Origin: Mycobacterium sp. BK086
GTDB lineage: Bacteria; Actinomycetota; Actinomycetes; Mycobacteriales; Mycobacteriaceae
Assembly: GCA_004362315.1 (NCBI GenBank)
Contig: SNWL01000006.1
Location: forward strand, 434,001-498,000
Length of the DNA: 64,000 nt
Direction: 5' to 3'
Below are positions 18,199 through 25,554 of the stretch, piece after piece (position 1 is the first letter of the stretch; each line of letters begins with the position of its first letter). The translations under genes and the position numbers were made by a program. Under the pieces are notes generated by a model that saw only the letters and a program-made list of their open reading frames with translations, was not told where the DNA came from and did not search any database.

Positions 18199-18489
18199 TC
18201 AGGAGCGAACCAACCGGGCGATCGCGGCCGAGGCCTCGGCCAGCTTCTTGTCGGCCTCGTCGCCACCTTCGGCGACGGCATGGCTGACGCAATGGCCGAG
18301 GTGTTCATCGAGCAGACCCAGCGCCACCGACTGCAACGCACTGTTGACGGCGCTGATCTGGGTCAGCACGTCGATGCAGTACTTGTCCTCGTCGATCATC
18401 TTGGCGATGCCGCGGACCTGGCCCTCGATTCGGCGCAGCCGCTTGGCGTAGTTTTCCTTGCGCGCCGAATATCCATGTGCGCCAGTCAT
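18199..18489 (-). CDS. ricR: Copper-sensing repressor RicR (CsoR family)
   Basis: A 96-residue all-helical DUF156/CsoR-family repressor. The Cu(I) ligands are intact: C38 (in KYCIDVL), H63 and C67 (in DEHLGHC), spaced as in M. tuberculosis CsoR and RicR. The N-terminal [12 protein letters not shown] helix is the DNA-binding surface. Gene position between the Rv0191-like MFS gene and ilvD identifies it as the Rv0190 counterpart. The ATG directly follows the stop codon of the DUF305 gene with no spacer, so the two are one operon behind a RicR operator, implying autoregulation and copper induction. Confidence 0.93.
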   Translation of the reverse strand: MTGAHGYSARKENYAKRLRRIEGQVRGIAKMIDEDKYCIDVLTQISAVNSALQSVALGLLDEHLGHCVSHAVAEGGDEADKKLAEASAAIARLVRS

Positions 18490-19086
18490 TTACCCTCCCA
18501 GCATCTGCTTCATCTGGTCGATCTCGGCCTGCTGCGCAGCGATCATGGTCTTGGCCATCGCGGTCATGTCGGCGCTCTGCCCGTTCGCGATCTCGGCCTT
18601 GGCCATCTCGATGGCCCCCTGGTGATGGCCGATCATCGCCTGCAGCCACAGTGTGTCGAACTGCGGCCCGTTGAGCGACTTGAGTCTGGTCATCGTCGCG
18701 TCATCGACCATGCCCTGCATGCCGGCGCCGTGGCCGCCGTGCTCGGGCATCGCGTTGGGGTCGACATCCCACTGCAGCAGCAGTGCCTTCATCGCGTTGA
18801 TCTCCGGCTGCTGCTCGGTGGAGATCTTGCCCGCCAGGGCGCGGACGGCCTGGTTGGTGGTGTGTACGGCAGCGATGGCCGCGAGATCAACGGCCTGCTG
18901 GTGATGCGGGATCATCATCTGCGCGAACATGACGTCGTCGGCGTTGTGCGCCGCCACGGTAGAACTGGTGGTGGTCGCCGGGTGGTCGTGCTCGCTGTGA
19001 TCCTCGGACTTGCTACACGAGGAGACGACGACGGCGGTGGCCAGGGCTGCGGTGACCGCCACGAAGCGGACGGGCGTGGACATCAT
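18490..19086 (-). CDS. DUF305 copper-associated lipoprotein
   Basis: A 198-residue protein with a lipoprotein signal (hydrophobic stretch ending VVVSSC; lipidated Cys at 24) followed by a His-rich linker ([10 protein letters not shown]). The mature part has the two DUF305 ferritin-like motifs [12 protein letters not shown] and [12 protein letters not shown], plus Met-rich segments. DUF305 proteins are often found with copper-resistance genes and probably bind metal outside the membrane. It is first in the operon with ricR, preceded by a RicR operator, so copper-induced expression is well supported. Confidence 0.88.
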   Translation of the reverse strand: MMSTPVRFVAVTAALATAVVVSSCSKSEDHSEHDHPATTTSSTVAAHNADDVMFAQMMIPHHQQAVDLAAIAAVHTTNQAVRALAGKISTEQQPEINAMKALLLQWDVDPNAMPEHGGHGAGMQGMVDDATMTRLKSLNGPQFDTLWLQAMIGHHQGAIEMAKAEIANGQSADMTAMAKTMIAAQQAEIDQMKQMLGG

Positions 19087-19103
19087 GAGCCCACCGTACC
19101 TGA

Positions 19104-19120
19104 ATACCCCTCGGGGGTAT
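19104..19120. promoter_or_regulatory. RicR operator
   Basis: ATACCCCTCGGGGGTAT contains TACCC-N5-GGGTA exactly, the recollected RicR consensus. It lies 18 nt upstream of the DUF305 start and about 45 nt upstream of the divergent ilvD start. Confidence 0.88.
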
Positions 19121-19164
19121 CAAAAGAATTTGGTGACCACCCACGACCACGGCATACTTGTCCG

Positions 19165-20862
19165 GTGACTCAAACGCCCGATATCAAGCCCCGCAGTCGT
19201 GACGTCACCGACGGTCTGGAGAAGACCGCCGCGCGCGGCATGCTCCGCGCGGTAGGCATGGGCGACGACGACTGGGCCAAGCCGCAGATCGGCGTCGGCT
19301 CGTCGTGGAACGAGATCACCCCGTGCAACATGTCGCTGCAGCGGCTCGCGCAGGCGGTCAAGACCGGCGTGCACGCCGCCGGCGGCTACCCGCTCGAGTT
19401 CGGCACCATCTCGGTGTCCGACGGCATCTCGATGGGTCATGAGGGCATGCACTTCTCGCTGGTGTCCCGCGAGGTCATCGCCGACAGCGTCGAGACCGTC
19501 ATGCAGGCGGAGCGCCTGGACGGATCGGTGCTGCTGGCCGGCTGCGACAAGTCGATCCCCGGCATGCTGATGGCCGCGGCCCGCCTGAACCTGGCGAGCG
19601 TCTTCCTCTACAACGGCTCGATCATGCCTGGCGTCGCGAAGCTCACCGACGGTAGCGAGAAGGAAGTCACGATCATCGACGCCTTCGAGGCTGTCGGAGC
19701 GTGTGCGCGCGGACTGATGTCGCGCGAGGACGTCGACATCATCGAACGCGCGATCTGTCCCGGCGAGGGCGCCTGCGGTGGCATGTACACCGCCAACACG
19801 ATGGCCTCGGCGGCCGAGGCACTGGGAATGTCGTTGCCGGGCAGCGCATCCCCGGTCGCCATCGACGGCCGCCGCGACGAGTACGCGCGCAAGTCCGGTG
19901 AGGCCGTTGTCGAGATGCTGCGCCGCGGCATCACCACCAGCGACATCCTCACCAAGGAGGCGTTCGAGAACGCCATCGCCGTGGTGATGGCGTTCGGCGG
20001 GTCCACCAACGCGGTGCTGCATCTGCTGGCGATCGCCGCCGAGGCAGGAGTCGAGCTCTCGCTGGCGGACTTCACCCGGGTCGGGCAGAAGGTGCCGCAC
20101 CTGGCTGACGTCAAGCCGTTCGGTCGCCACGTGATGAAGCACGTCGACGAGATCGGCGGTGTGCCGGTGGTGATGAAAGCTCTGTTGGACGCTGGCCTCT
20201 TGCACGGTGATTGCCTCACCGTGACGGGCCAGACCATGGCCGAGAACCTCGCGCACATCGAGCCGCCGGATCCCGACGGCAAGGTGCTGCGCGCGATGAA
20301 CAATCCGATCCACCCGACCGGCGGCATCACGATCCTGCACGGCTCGCTGGCTCCCGAGGGCGCGGTGGTCAAGTCGGCCGGCTTCGACTCCGATGTGTTC
20401 GAAGGCACCGCAAGGGTTTTCGAGCGTGAGCGGGCAGCACTCGACGCTCTCGAGGACGGCACCATCACTCACGGCGACGTGGTCGTCATCCGCTACGAGG
20501 GCCCCAAGGGCGGCCCGGGCATGCGCGAGATGCTCGCGATCACCGGCGCCATCAAGGGTGCGGGCCTCGGCAAGGACGTGCTGCTGATGACCGACGGCCG
20601 GTTCTCGGGCGGCACGACGGGTCTGTGCGTCGGGCATATCGCGCCCGAAGCCGTCGACGGCGGCCCGATCGCCTTCATCAAGGACGGCGACAAGATCCGG
20701 CTCGACGTCGGCAAGGGCACGCTGGACCTGCTGGTCGACGAGGCTGAATTCGAGTCTCGCAAGGTCGGTTTCGAGCCGCTGCCGCCGGTGTACAAGACCG
20801 GCGTGCTGGCCAAGTACATCAAGCTCGTCGGCTCGGCCGCGACCGGAGCCGTCTGCGGGTAG
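19165..20862 (+). CDS. ilvD: Dihydroxy-acid dehydratase IlvD
   Basis: A 565-residue enzyme of valine/isoleucine/pantothenate synthesis that converts 2,3-dihydroxy-3-methylbutanoate to 2-oxoisovalerate. The Fe-S cluster cysteines are visible in the GCDKS and [16 protein letters not shown] motifs, with the C-terminal [20 protein letters not shown] block. The GTG at 19165 is the family start; the frame's long upstream extension is antisense to the DUF305/ricR genes and is rejected. Its promoter region holds the RicR operator. This is the Rv0189c position. The Fe-S dehydratases are classical targets of copper toxicity, so the neighbourhood may be meaningful. Confidence 0.96.
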   Translation: MTQTPDIKPRSRDVTDGLEKTAARGMLRAVGMGDDDWAKPQIGVGSSWNEITPCNMSLQRLAQAVKTGVHAAGGYPLEFGTISVSDGISMGHEGMHFSLVSREVIADSVETVMQAERLDGSVLLAGCDKSIPGMLMAAARLNLASVFLYNGSIMPGVAKLTDGSEKEVTIIDAFEAVGACARGLMSREDVDIIERAICPGEGACGGMYTANTMASAAEALGMSLPGSASPVAIDGRRDEYARKSGEAVVEMLRRGITTSDILTKEAFENAIAVVMAFGGSTNAVLHLLAIAAEAGVELSLADFTRVGQKVPHLADVKPFGRHVMKHVDEIGGVPVVMKALLDAGLLHGDCLTVTGQTMAENLAHIEPPDPDGKVLRAMNNPIHPTGGITILHGSLAPEGAVVKSAGFDSDVFEGTARVFERERAALDALEDGTITHGDVVVIRYEGPKGGPGMREMLAITGAIKGAGLGKDVLLMTDGRFSGGTTGLCVGHIAPEAVDGGPIAFIKDGDKIRLDVGKGTLDLLVDEAEFESRKVGFEPLPPVYKTGVLAKYIKLVGSAATGAVCG

Positions 20863-20874
20863 CCCGTCACCCAC

Positions 20875-20924
20875 TGTGCTCGTTGTGCATTGATTTCACT
20901 GGAAATCCGTGCACAACAAGCACA
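20875..20924. terminator. Bidirectional hairpin between ilvD and the PE-PPE-like gene
   Basis: TGTGCTCGTTGTGCA and TGCACAACAAGCACA form 15-bp inverted arms with one mismatch and a 20-nt loop between two convergent stop codons. No long U tract is present, as usual for mycobacterial terminators. Confidence 0.7.
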
Positions 20925-20929
20925 CTCGG

Positions 20930-22411
20930 CTAGCTGGCGGCTCGCTTCGATCCGCCGACACCCTTCTTCGCCGACGCCTTCGGCGCTGAACTCTTCTTGC
21001 TCGTCGTCGAACTCAGCTTCTTCGACGGCTTGGCGGACTTGGCGGTGGGAGACGTCGTCGCCGCGCTGGCAACCGGCGTGGTCGACAACGCGGCCGCAGG
21101 CTCCGGCTCCACCGGCGTCACCGGATCCGGCGTATTGGGCGACTGCATCGGCTTGCCGGTCAACACATCGCGGAACCCGGTGAACAGAGCCTTGACTACA
21201 TCGCGGGGAACCGCTGCCCACTCCTGCGGCGTCAGCGTCGCCTGCGACAGGAACGGAACATATTGCCCCGATTGGTCATACGTCCGGTTGTAGGTGCCGC
21301 CCTCGCTCGGCGTCTGCACGTCGGTGTAGCCGATGTTGACCAGAATCGACAGCGCCGGCTGCAGCGCATCGGCCAGCGGCGTGCCCAACGTGATCGGGAT
21401 CTTCGCCGCCTTGAAGACCTCGTTGAGGATGCGCGACGGCAGGCGCAGCGGCTCCAGCAGCGGAAGATCCGTGGACACCAGGGTGCTGTAGGAGGTGCTC
21501 GGCACGCCCAGGGTCAGCAGCGCGATCAGATTGCCCTCGATCGTGGGGAGATCAGCACCCTTCAACTCCGCGCCGCCCAGCAGGTAGGTCGGCAGCACAC
21601 TGGCCATGAACGAGTTGGCCAGCGCGAACGGGTTCAGCGTCTCGGGGAAGTCCGACAACATGTCATAGCCGAGCGCGACGTTGACGAACCCGCTGGAGAA
21701 TTTGATACCGACGCTCCCGCCGGACTGTGCGTTGGGGCTGACCGGGTTCATCCCGAACAGATTGAAGACCGGCGCGAAACGCGAGTACAGCCCGCCATTC
21801 GGCGTTTCGGGGTTGCGCACCAACGCAATCGGCAGGTATGTGACGTTATAACCCTGCGCGCAGGTCGGACCCGTGGTGCAGGAACTGCCGGTGAAGATGT
21901 TCACCTTCCCCGACGGGGTCAGTGGCGTGTAGCCGGCCGGGGTGTTGCCATTGGCGCTCGCCAGCATCGCCTGGTAGGCCGCCAGCGCGGCGGGCACGCC
22001 GGTGCCCGAGGCAACCATGAGCGGCCCGGTCGGGCTGGTGGCCAGAATGTTGGGCCGGGTGAACGAGGCGTTGATCGGGTTGAAGCCGCCGAACGTCGCC
22101 GCATTCAGGTCGTTGTACAGCCCGACGGGATCGGCCCGGTTGTAGTCGAAGGCGAGCGTGATCGACCCCACCACCGGCACATTGTCGAAGGTGTAGCTCT
22201 TGAACCCGAGCTGGTCGGCAAGCCACAGCAGCGGGCCGGTGGTGGTCGTGTCGAGGGTGAGTGCGGCGTTTGCCGAAGGCGCCACCGGCGGCGCGACCGT
22301 ACCCATCGTCATCGCGACGGCGGTGGCGGCCGATGCACCGACCAGCGCGGCCTTCCTACCCCCGGCCTTCGATCCTCGCCGAATCCTGCCCATCAACGCT
22401 GCAGCTACCAT
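20930..22411 (-). CDS. Secreted PE-PPE-domain-like protein with basic Lys/Ser/Ala tail
   Basis: A 493-residue protein with a basic N-terminus and a long signal peptide ending near PSANA. The body (about 50-400) resembles the PE-PPE C-terminal hydrolase-like domain of mycobacteria: FDYNRADPVGLYNDLNA, then LADALQPALSILVNIGYTDVQTP. No PE or PPE domain precedes it. A canonical GxSxG elbow is not obvious, so catalytic activity is doubtful. The last ~80 residues are low-complexity Thr/Ser/Pro then Lys/Ser/Ala-rich, strongly basic. The ATG at 22411 has a good purine-rich leader (AAGGGGTGGGG). Family assignment is from memory and moderate. It has no counterpart in the M. tuberculosis order here. Confidence 0.6.
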   Translation of the reverse strand: MVAAALMGRIRRGSKAGGRKAALVGASAATAVAMTMGTVAPPVAPSANAALTLDTTTTGPLLWLADQLGFKSYTFDNVPVVGSITLAFDYNRADPVGLYNDLNAATFGGFNPINASFTRPNILATSPTGPLMVASGTGVPAALAAYQAMLASANGNTPAGYTPLTPSGKVNIFTGSSCTTGPTCAQGYNVTYLPIALVRNPETPNGGLYSRFAPVFNLFGMNPVSPNAQSGGSVGIKFSSGFVNVALGYDMLSDFPETLNPFALANSFMASVLPTYLLGGAELKGADLPTIEGNLIALLTLGVPSTSYSTLVSTDLPLLEPLRLPSRILNEVFKAAKIPITLGTPLADALQPALSILVNIGYTDVQTPSEGGTYNRTYDQSGQYVPFLSQATLTPQEWAAVPRDVVKALFTGFRDVLTGKPMQSPNTPDPVTPVEPEPAAALSTTPVASAATTSPTAKSAKPSKKLSSTTSKKSSAPKASAKKGVGGSKRAAS

Positions 22412-22517
22412 TGCCCCACCCCTTTATCCGACCCTGAGGCTGCTCCCGCCGAAGATAACCCCTCAGGTTGGCGGTGGTGGGGATTTGGCAAACTCCGCGC
22501 GCGGCAGCACGCCGCGA

Positions 22518-23297
22518 TCAGGTGGCAGCGAACTCGGCGTAGATCGCGGGCAGGATGCCGGCCAGGTGGTTCATCTCCTGTGAGCAGTGCACCAGCAGGT
22601 CGCGCGGGTCCGGCAGTTGGTGGGCCGCGATCGGCCGGATCACCGAATCGGTCAATCGGTTGCCGCGCCGCACACCGGTGTACGGACCGCCCATCCAGAA
22701 TCGGGACCGCATTTCGGCCCCGCCGGGAACAGCCCGGACGTGGTGGACGAACCAGCCGGTGTCCACCGGCACCTCACTGGAGCCCAGCCGCGCGCACACG
22801 GCGAGGTCATCGCCCAGCCGGGACGCGTCGAGGCCCAGCGCGGACGGCTCCAGGAACTGGATGGCCGCCTTGGCGTATGCCGAGCCCAGGTACTCCTCGA
22901 TGATCGAGGTACGCCCGACGTACCCGGTGCCGTCGCTGTCACCCCAGCGCGCGGAGGCGTGCGCGCGCGGATGCCACAGCTTGTATCGGGTGGACTCGCT
23001 GCCGTGCCAGGCGAACCACCAGTCCCACATCGCCGGTGTGACGCCGGGCATGTCGGTGCGGATCGCGACGTGGAAGCCGCCGCCGCGAAGCTCGCCGTAA
23101 CCGTTCTCCGTCTGCTGGTATCCCTCGTCGAGAATGGTTGCCGCGGAATCGAATCCGAGCATCACCTGATCGGCTTGCGGGCCGTGCTCGAGCGCGACGA
23201 CGGCGTGCCGGGGCAGCTCGGCCATCTCCGGGTTGAAGTACTTGCCCCATGCGGTGTCGCCGTCGCCGGCCCGGTAGCCCAGATACGTCTCGGCCAT
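22518..23297 (-). CDS. PhlG-like (DAPG hydrolase family) C-C bond hydrolase
   Basis: A 259-residue cytoplasmic protein. Family blocks include MWDWWFAWHG, RYKLWHPRAH and GGAEMRSRFWMGGP, which I associate with the 2,4-diacetylphloroglucinol hydrolase (PhlG) family of zinc-dependent C-C hydrolases. The expected metal ligands are present: His in WHPRAH (H109/H113), Glu in IIEEYLG (E134/E135), and the H-x3-E pair H237/E241 in VHCSQE. The ATG at 23297 overlaps the oxidase stop codon (TGATG), so it is co-translated with the flavin oxidase. Substrate is probably an acylated aromatic or beta-diketone, not necessarily DAPG. Confidence 0.75.
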   Translation of the reverse strand: MAETYLGYRAGDGDTAWGKYFNPEMAELPRHAVVALEHGPQADQVMLGFDSAATILDEGYQQTENGYGELRGGGFHVAIRTDMPGVTPAMWDWWFAWHGSESTRYKLWHPRAHASARWGDSDGTGYVGRTSIIEEYLGSAYAKAAIQFLEPSALGLDASRLGDDLAVCARLGSSEVPVDTGWFVHHVRAVPGGAEMRSRFWMGGPYTGVRRGNRLTDSVIRPIAAHQLPDPRDLLVHCSQEMNHLAGILPAIYAEFAAT

Positions 23298-24637
23298 CAG
23301 AGTCGTCCCATCCAGCTGTGGAACCGGCCGTCGGGGTCGTATTGCGCCCGTACCCGGTCGAGCTTGGCCATGCTGTCGTCCGTGGCGAATCTCGCCGGCC
23401 GCTTGCCCAGGTTCTCGTCGGCCAGCTGAATGCCGGTGGCCAACGGCGCCATCGACGCCATGTTGGAACGTGGCCAGTCGCCGTACTTTTCGTCGTCGGC
23501 CGGGTCCATCCAGCCGGCGTAGAGGGCGAGATAGATCTCGCTCTCCAGGCTGTAGGCCATGTCCTGACGCTCCGGCGAGGGACCCCAGTTCAGCCACAGG
23601 AAGTGCGACGGATGCGGCGGCAGCGTGTCCAGGATGCGGTGGATACCCGGCATCAGCTCGGCGGCCGAGGCGTTGGTCCACATGTTGTCAGCCGTGTACC
23701 GATGGTCCTCGAGATAGTTGCTCATCACCGCGGTGTACCAATCAGCAAGGGCCATCGGCGCATACGGGAACGCGGCCAGCGCCTTGTCGACGACGGGGCA
23801 GCGGTCCAGGATGCCGAAGGCCTCCTTGGCCTCGGCTTCGGTGTCGGCGAACACCGGTGAGGCCATCACGATCGCCGGCTGGTCTATGCCCGCGTTCGGC
23901 ACGCTGCTGGTGGCCACGATCTGCAGCTCGACGCGGCGGTCCACATCGGCGGAGATGTTGCGCGCCCAAGTGAAGATGTCGTCGGCGAGTTCGATGGGAT
24001 AGGCGTAGAAGCTGCTGCCCAGCACGGCAGGTTTCTTGTACAGCTTGAGGTGGAACGCGGTGACCACGGCGAAGAAGCCCGGTCCAGAACCGCGGGCTGC
24101 CCAGTACAGATCCGGGTGGTTGTCGGCGTCGATGTAGATCTGGTCGCCGTCGGCGGTTACCACGTCGAGGCCGATCACGCTTTCGCAGGCGGGGCCCACG
24201 ACCCGGCTGTTCCAGCCGTAGCCGCCCTGCAGCAGGTAACCACCGATGCAGACGCCCTTGCAGTGGCCGGCGGGGAAGAACAACCCCACGGCGTCGAGCT
24301 CGGCGGCCAGCACGCTGCCGCCCTTGCCCGGGCCGGCGACCGCGGTCCTCTTGTCGGTGTCGATGCTGGTCTGGTCCACCCGGCTCATGTCGAGTAGCAC
24401 CGCCCCGTCGCGCAGGTGACTGGCCGCCCAGCTGTGCCCGCCGGACTTGATGCTGACCTGCTTGTTGTTGGCCTTGGCGTAGCGCACGGCGGCCACCACG
24501 TCGTCGGCGTCGACCGCGTGGACGATGACGTCCGGATAGCGGTCGGGCACGCGCTGGTTCCACACCGTGTCGCGACGCGCCTCTTCGTAACCATCGTCGC
24601 CTCGGAAGAAATGACGACCCTCAGGAAGTGACCCCAC
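23297..24637 (-). CDS. Berberine-bridge-type FAD-linked oxidase
   Basis: A 446-residue flavoprotein with a PCMH-type FAD domain. SGGHSW supplies the covalent FAD-linking His (H68). FPAGHCKGVCIGGYLLQGGYGW supplies a Cys (C126) at the second attachment position of bicovalent BBE-like oxidases. The C-terminal BBE segment is a variant (YDPDGRFHSWMGRL). No signal peptide. These enzymes oxidise sugars, alkaloids, phenols or polyketides with O2. It is the first gene of an operon with the PhlG-like hydrolase and is divergent from an IclR regulator, suggesting a two-step catabolic module for an aromatic or polyketide-like compound (inference). Confidence 0.85.
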   Translation of the reverse strand: MGSLPEGRHFFRGDDGYEEARRDTVWNQRVPDRYPDVIVHAVDADDVVAAVRYAKANNKQVSIKSGGHSWAASHLRDGAVLLDMSRVDQTSIDTDKRTAVAGPGKGGSVLAAELDAVGLFFPAGHCKGVCIGGYLLQGGYGWNSRVVGPACESVIGLDVVTADGDQIYIDADNHPDLYWAARGSGPGFFAVVTAFHLKLYKKPAVLGSSFYAYPIELADDIFTWARNISADVDRRVELQIVATSSVPNAGIDQPAIVMASPVFADTEAEAKEAFGILDRCPVVDKALAAFPYAPMALADWYTAVMSNYLEDHRYTADNMWTNASAAELMPGIHRILDTLPPHPSHFLWLNWGPSPERQDMAYSLESEIYLALYAGWMDPADDEKYGDWPRSNMASMAPLATGIQLADENLGKRPARFATDDSMAKLDRVRAQYDPDGRFHSWMGRL

Positions 24638-24657
24638 GAAAGCCTCCTATGGTTCAC

Positions 24658-24675
24658 ATAGCGGAACGCTATAAT
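24658..24675. promoter_or_regulatory. Palindromic operator overlapping a TATAAT -10 box
   Basis: ATAGCGGAACGCTAT (24658-24672) is a perfect 6-bp-arm inverted repeat. It overlaps TATAAT at 24670-24675, a consensus -10 reading toward the iclR-type gene. It lies between the divergent oxidase and regulator genes and is the likely IclR binding site. Confidence 0.65.
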
Positions 24676-24726
24676 CCGTATTGCGGCACACTACCGTGGT
24701 GAGAACGGCGAGGGAAGGGACGTCAG

Positions 24727-25488
24727 TTGACTGATCCGAAAATTTCCGTGGCCGATGACGGACGCTCGGCCAACACCCGCGACGACGGCATTCAGGTGCT
24801 CCGCCGCGCTGCGGCCGCGCTCGACGAGATCGCCACTGCTCCTGGGCGCCTCCGCCTTGTCGACCTGCACAGCCGCCTCGGGCTGGCCAAATCCACCGCG
24901 CGGCGGTTGCTGTTCGGCCTGGTCGAGGTGGGATTCGCCACGGTCGACGACGACGGCCGCATCATCCTTGGCGAGCGACTGCTCGGCCTGGCCAACGCCA
25001 ACGCCGCGCACATCACGTCCGCATTCCGGCCCACCCTGGAACGCGTCGCCGAGGCCACCGGCGAAACCGCCGACCTCTCGGTGTTCCGCGGCGGCCAGAT
25101 GCTGTTCATCGACCAGATCGAATCGCCGCATCGGCTGCGCGCCGTCTCGGCGATCGGCGGGCGGTTCACCCTCTCCGACACGGCGAACGGGAAGGCCGCA
25201 CTGGCGCTGTTCGACGACGCCGACGTCGACTCCGCGGTGGCTGCCCTCGATCCGCCGGAAGCGGACCGGGTGCGCGCCGAAGTCCGCGAGATCCGCACCA
25301 GCCGAATCGCTTTCGACCGCGACGAACACACCCACGGCATCTCGGCCGCGGGCATCGCCGGCCGCGCGATCGGCGGCAATATCGTCGCGATCTCGGTGCC
25401 CGCGCCAACCGAGCGATTCAACAGTCACCGCGACCGCATCGTGGCCGCGCTCCACGCGGCCTTGGCCTCACCGGTCTGGTCGAGCTAG
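24727..25488 (+). CDS. IclR-family transcriptional regulator
   Basis: A 253-residue regulator with an N-terminal winged helix (VLRRAAAALDEIATAPGRLRLVDLHSRLGLAKSTARRLL) and a C-terminal IclR effector domain (ETADLSVFRGGQMLFIDQIESPHRLR; GISAAGIAGRAIGGNIVAISVPAP). The TTG at 24727 is supported by AGGGAAGGGA about 6 nt upstream. It is divergent from the oxidase/hydrolase operon, the usual IclR arrangement, and is the expected ligand-responsive controller of that pathway and of itself through the palindrome at 24658. Confidence 0.88.
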   Translation: MTDPKISVADDGRSANTRDDGIQVLRRAAAALDEIATAPGRLRLVDLHSRLGLAKSTARRLLFGLVEVGFATVDDDGRIILGERLLGLANANAAHITSAFRPTLERVAEATGETADLSVFRGGQMLFIDQIESPHRLRAVSAIGGRFTLSDTANGKAALALFDDADVDSAVAALDPPEADRVRAEVREIRTSRIAFDRDEHTHGISAAGIAGRAIGGNIVAISVPAPTERFNSHRDRIVAALHAALASPVWSS

Positions 25489-25554
25489 CAGGAATCTGAC
25501 CATCCGGTTGGTTGGGCTTGCCAGCAGCGTGAGCCACAGAGCACAGTGGCAGGC

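Noticed and set aside
18067-19164. Long in-frame N-terminal extension of ilvD
   Set aside because: It is antisense to the MFS exporter 5' end, ricR and the DUF305 gene, all well-supported coding genes, and the family start is at the GTG 19165.
22433-22467. CCTGAGG/CCTCAGG hairpin in the leader of the PE-PPE-like gene
   Set aside because: Seven-bp arms with a 21-nt loop are weak and may be chance; no riboswitch-like structure could be recognised.
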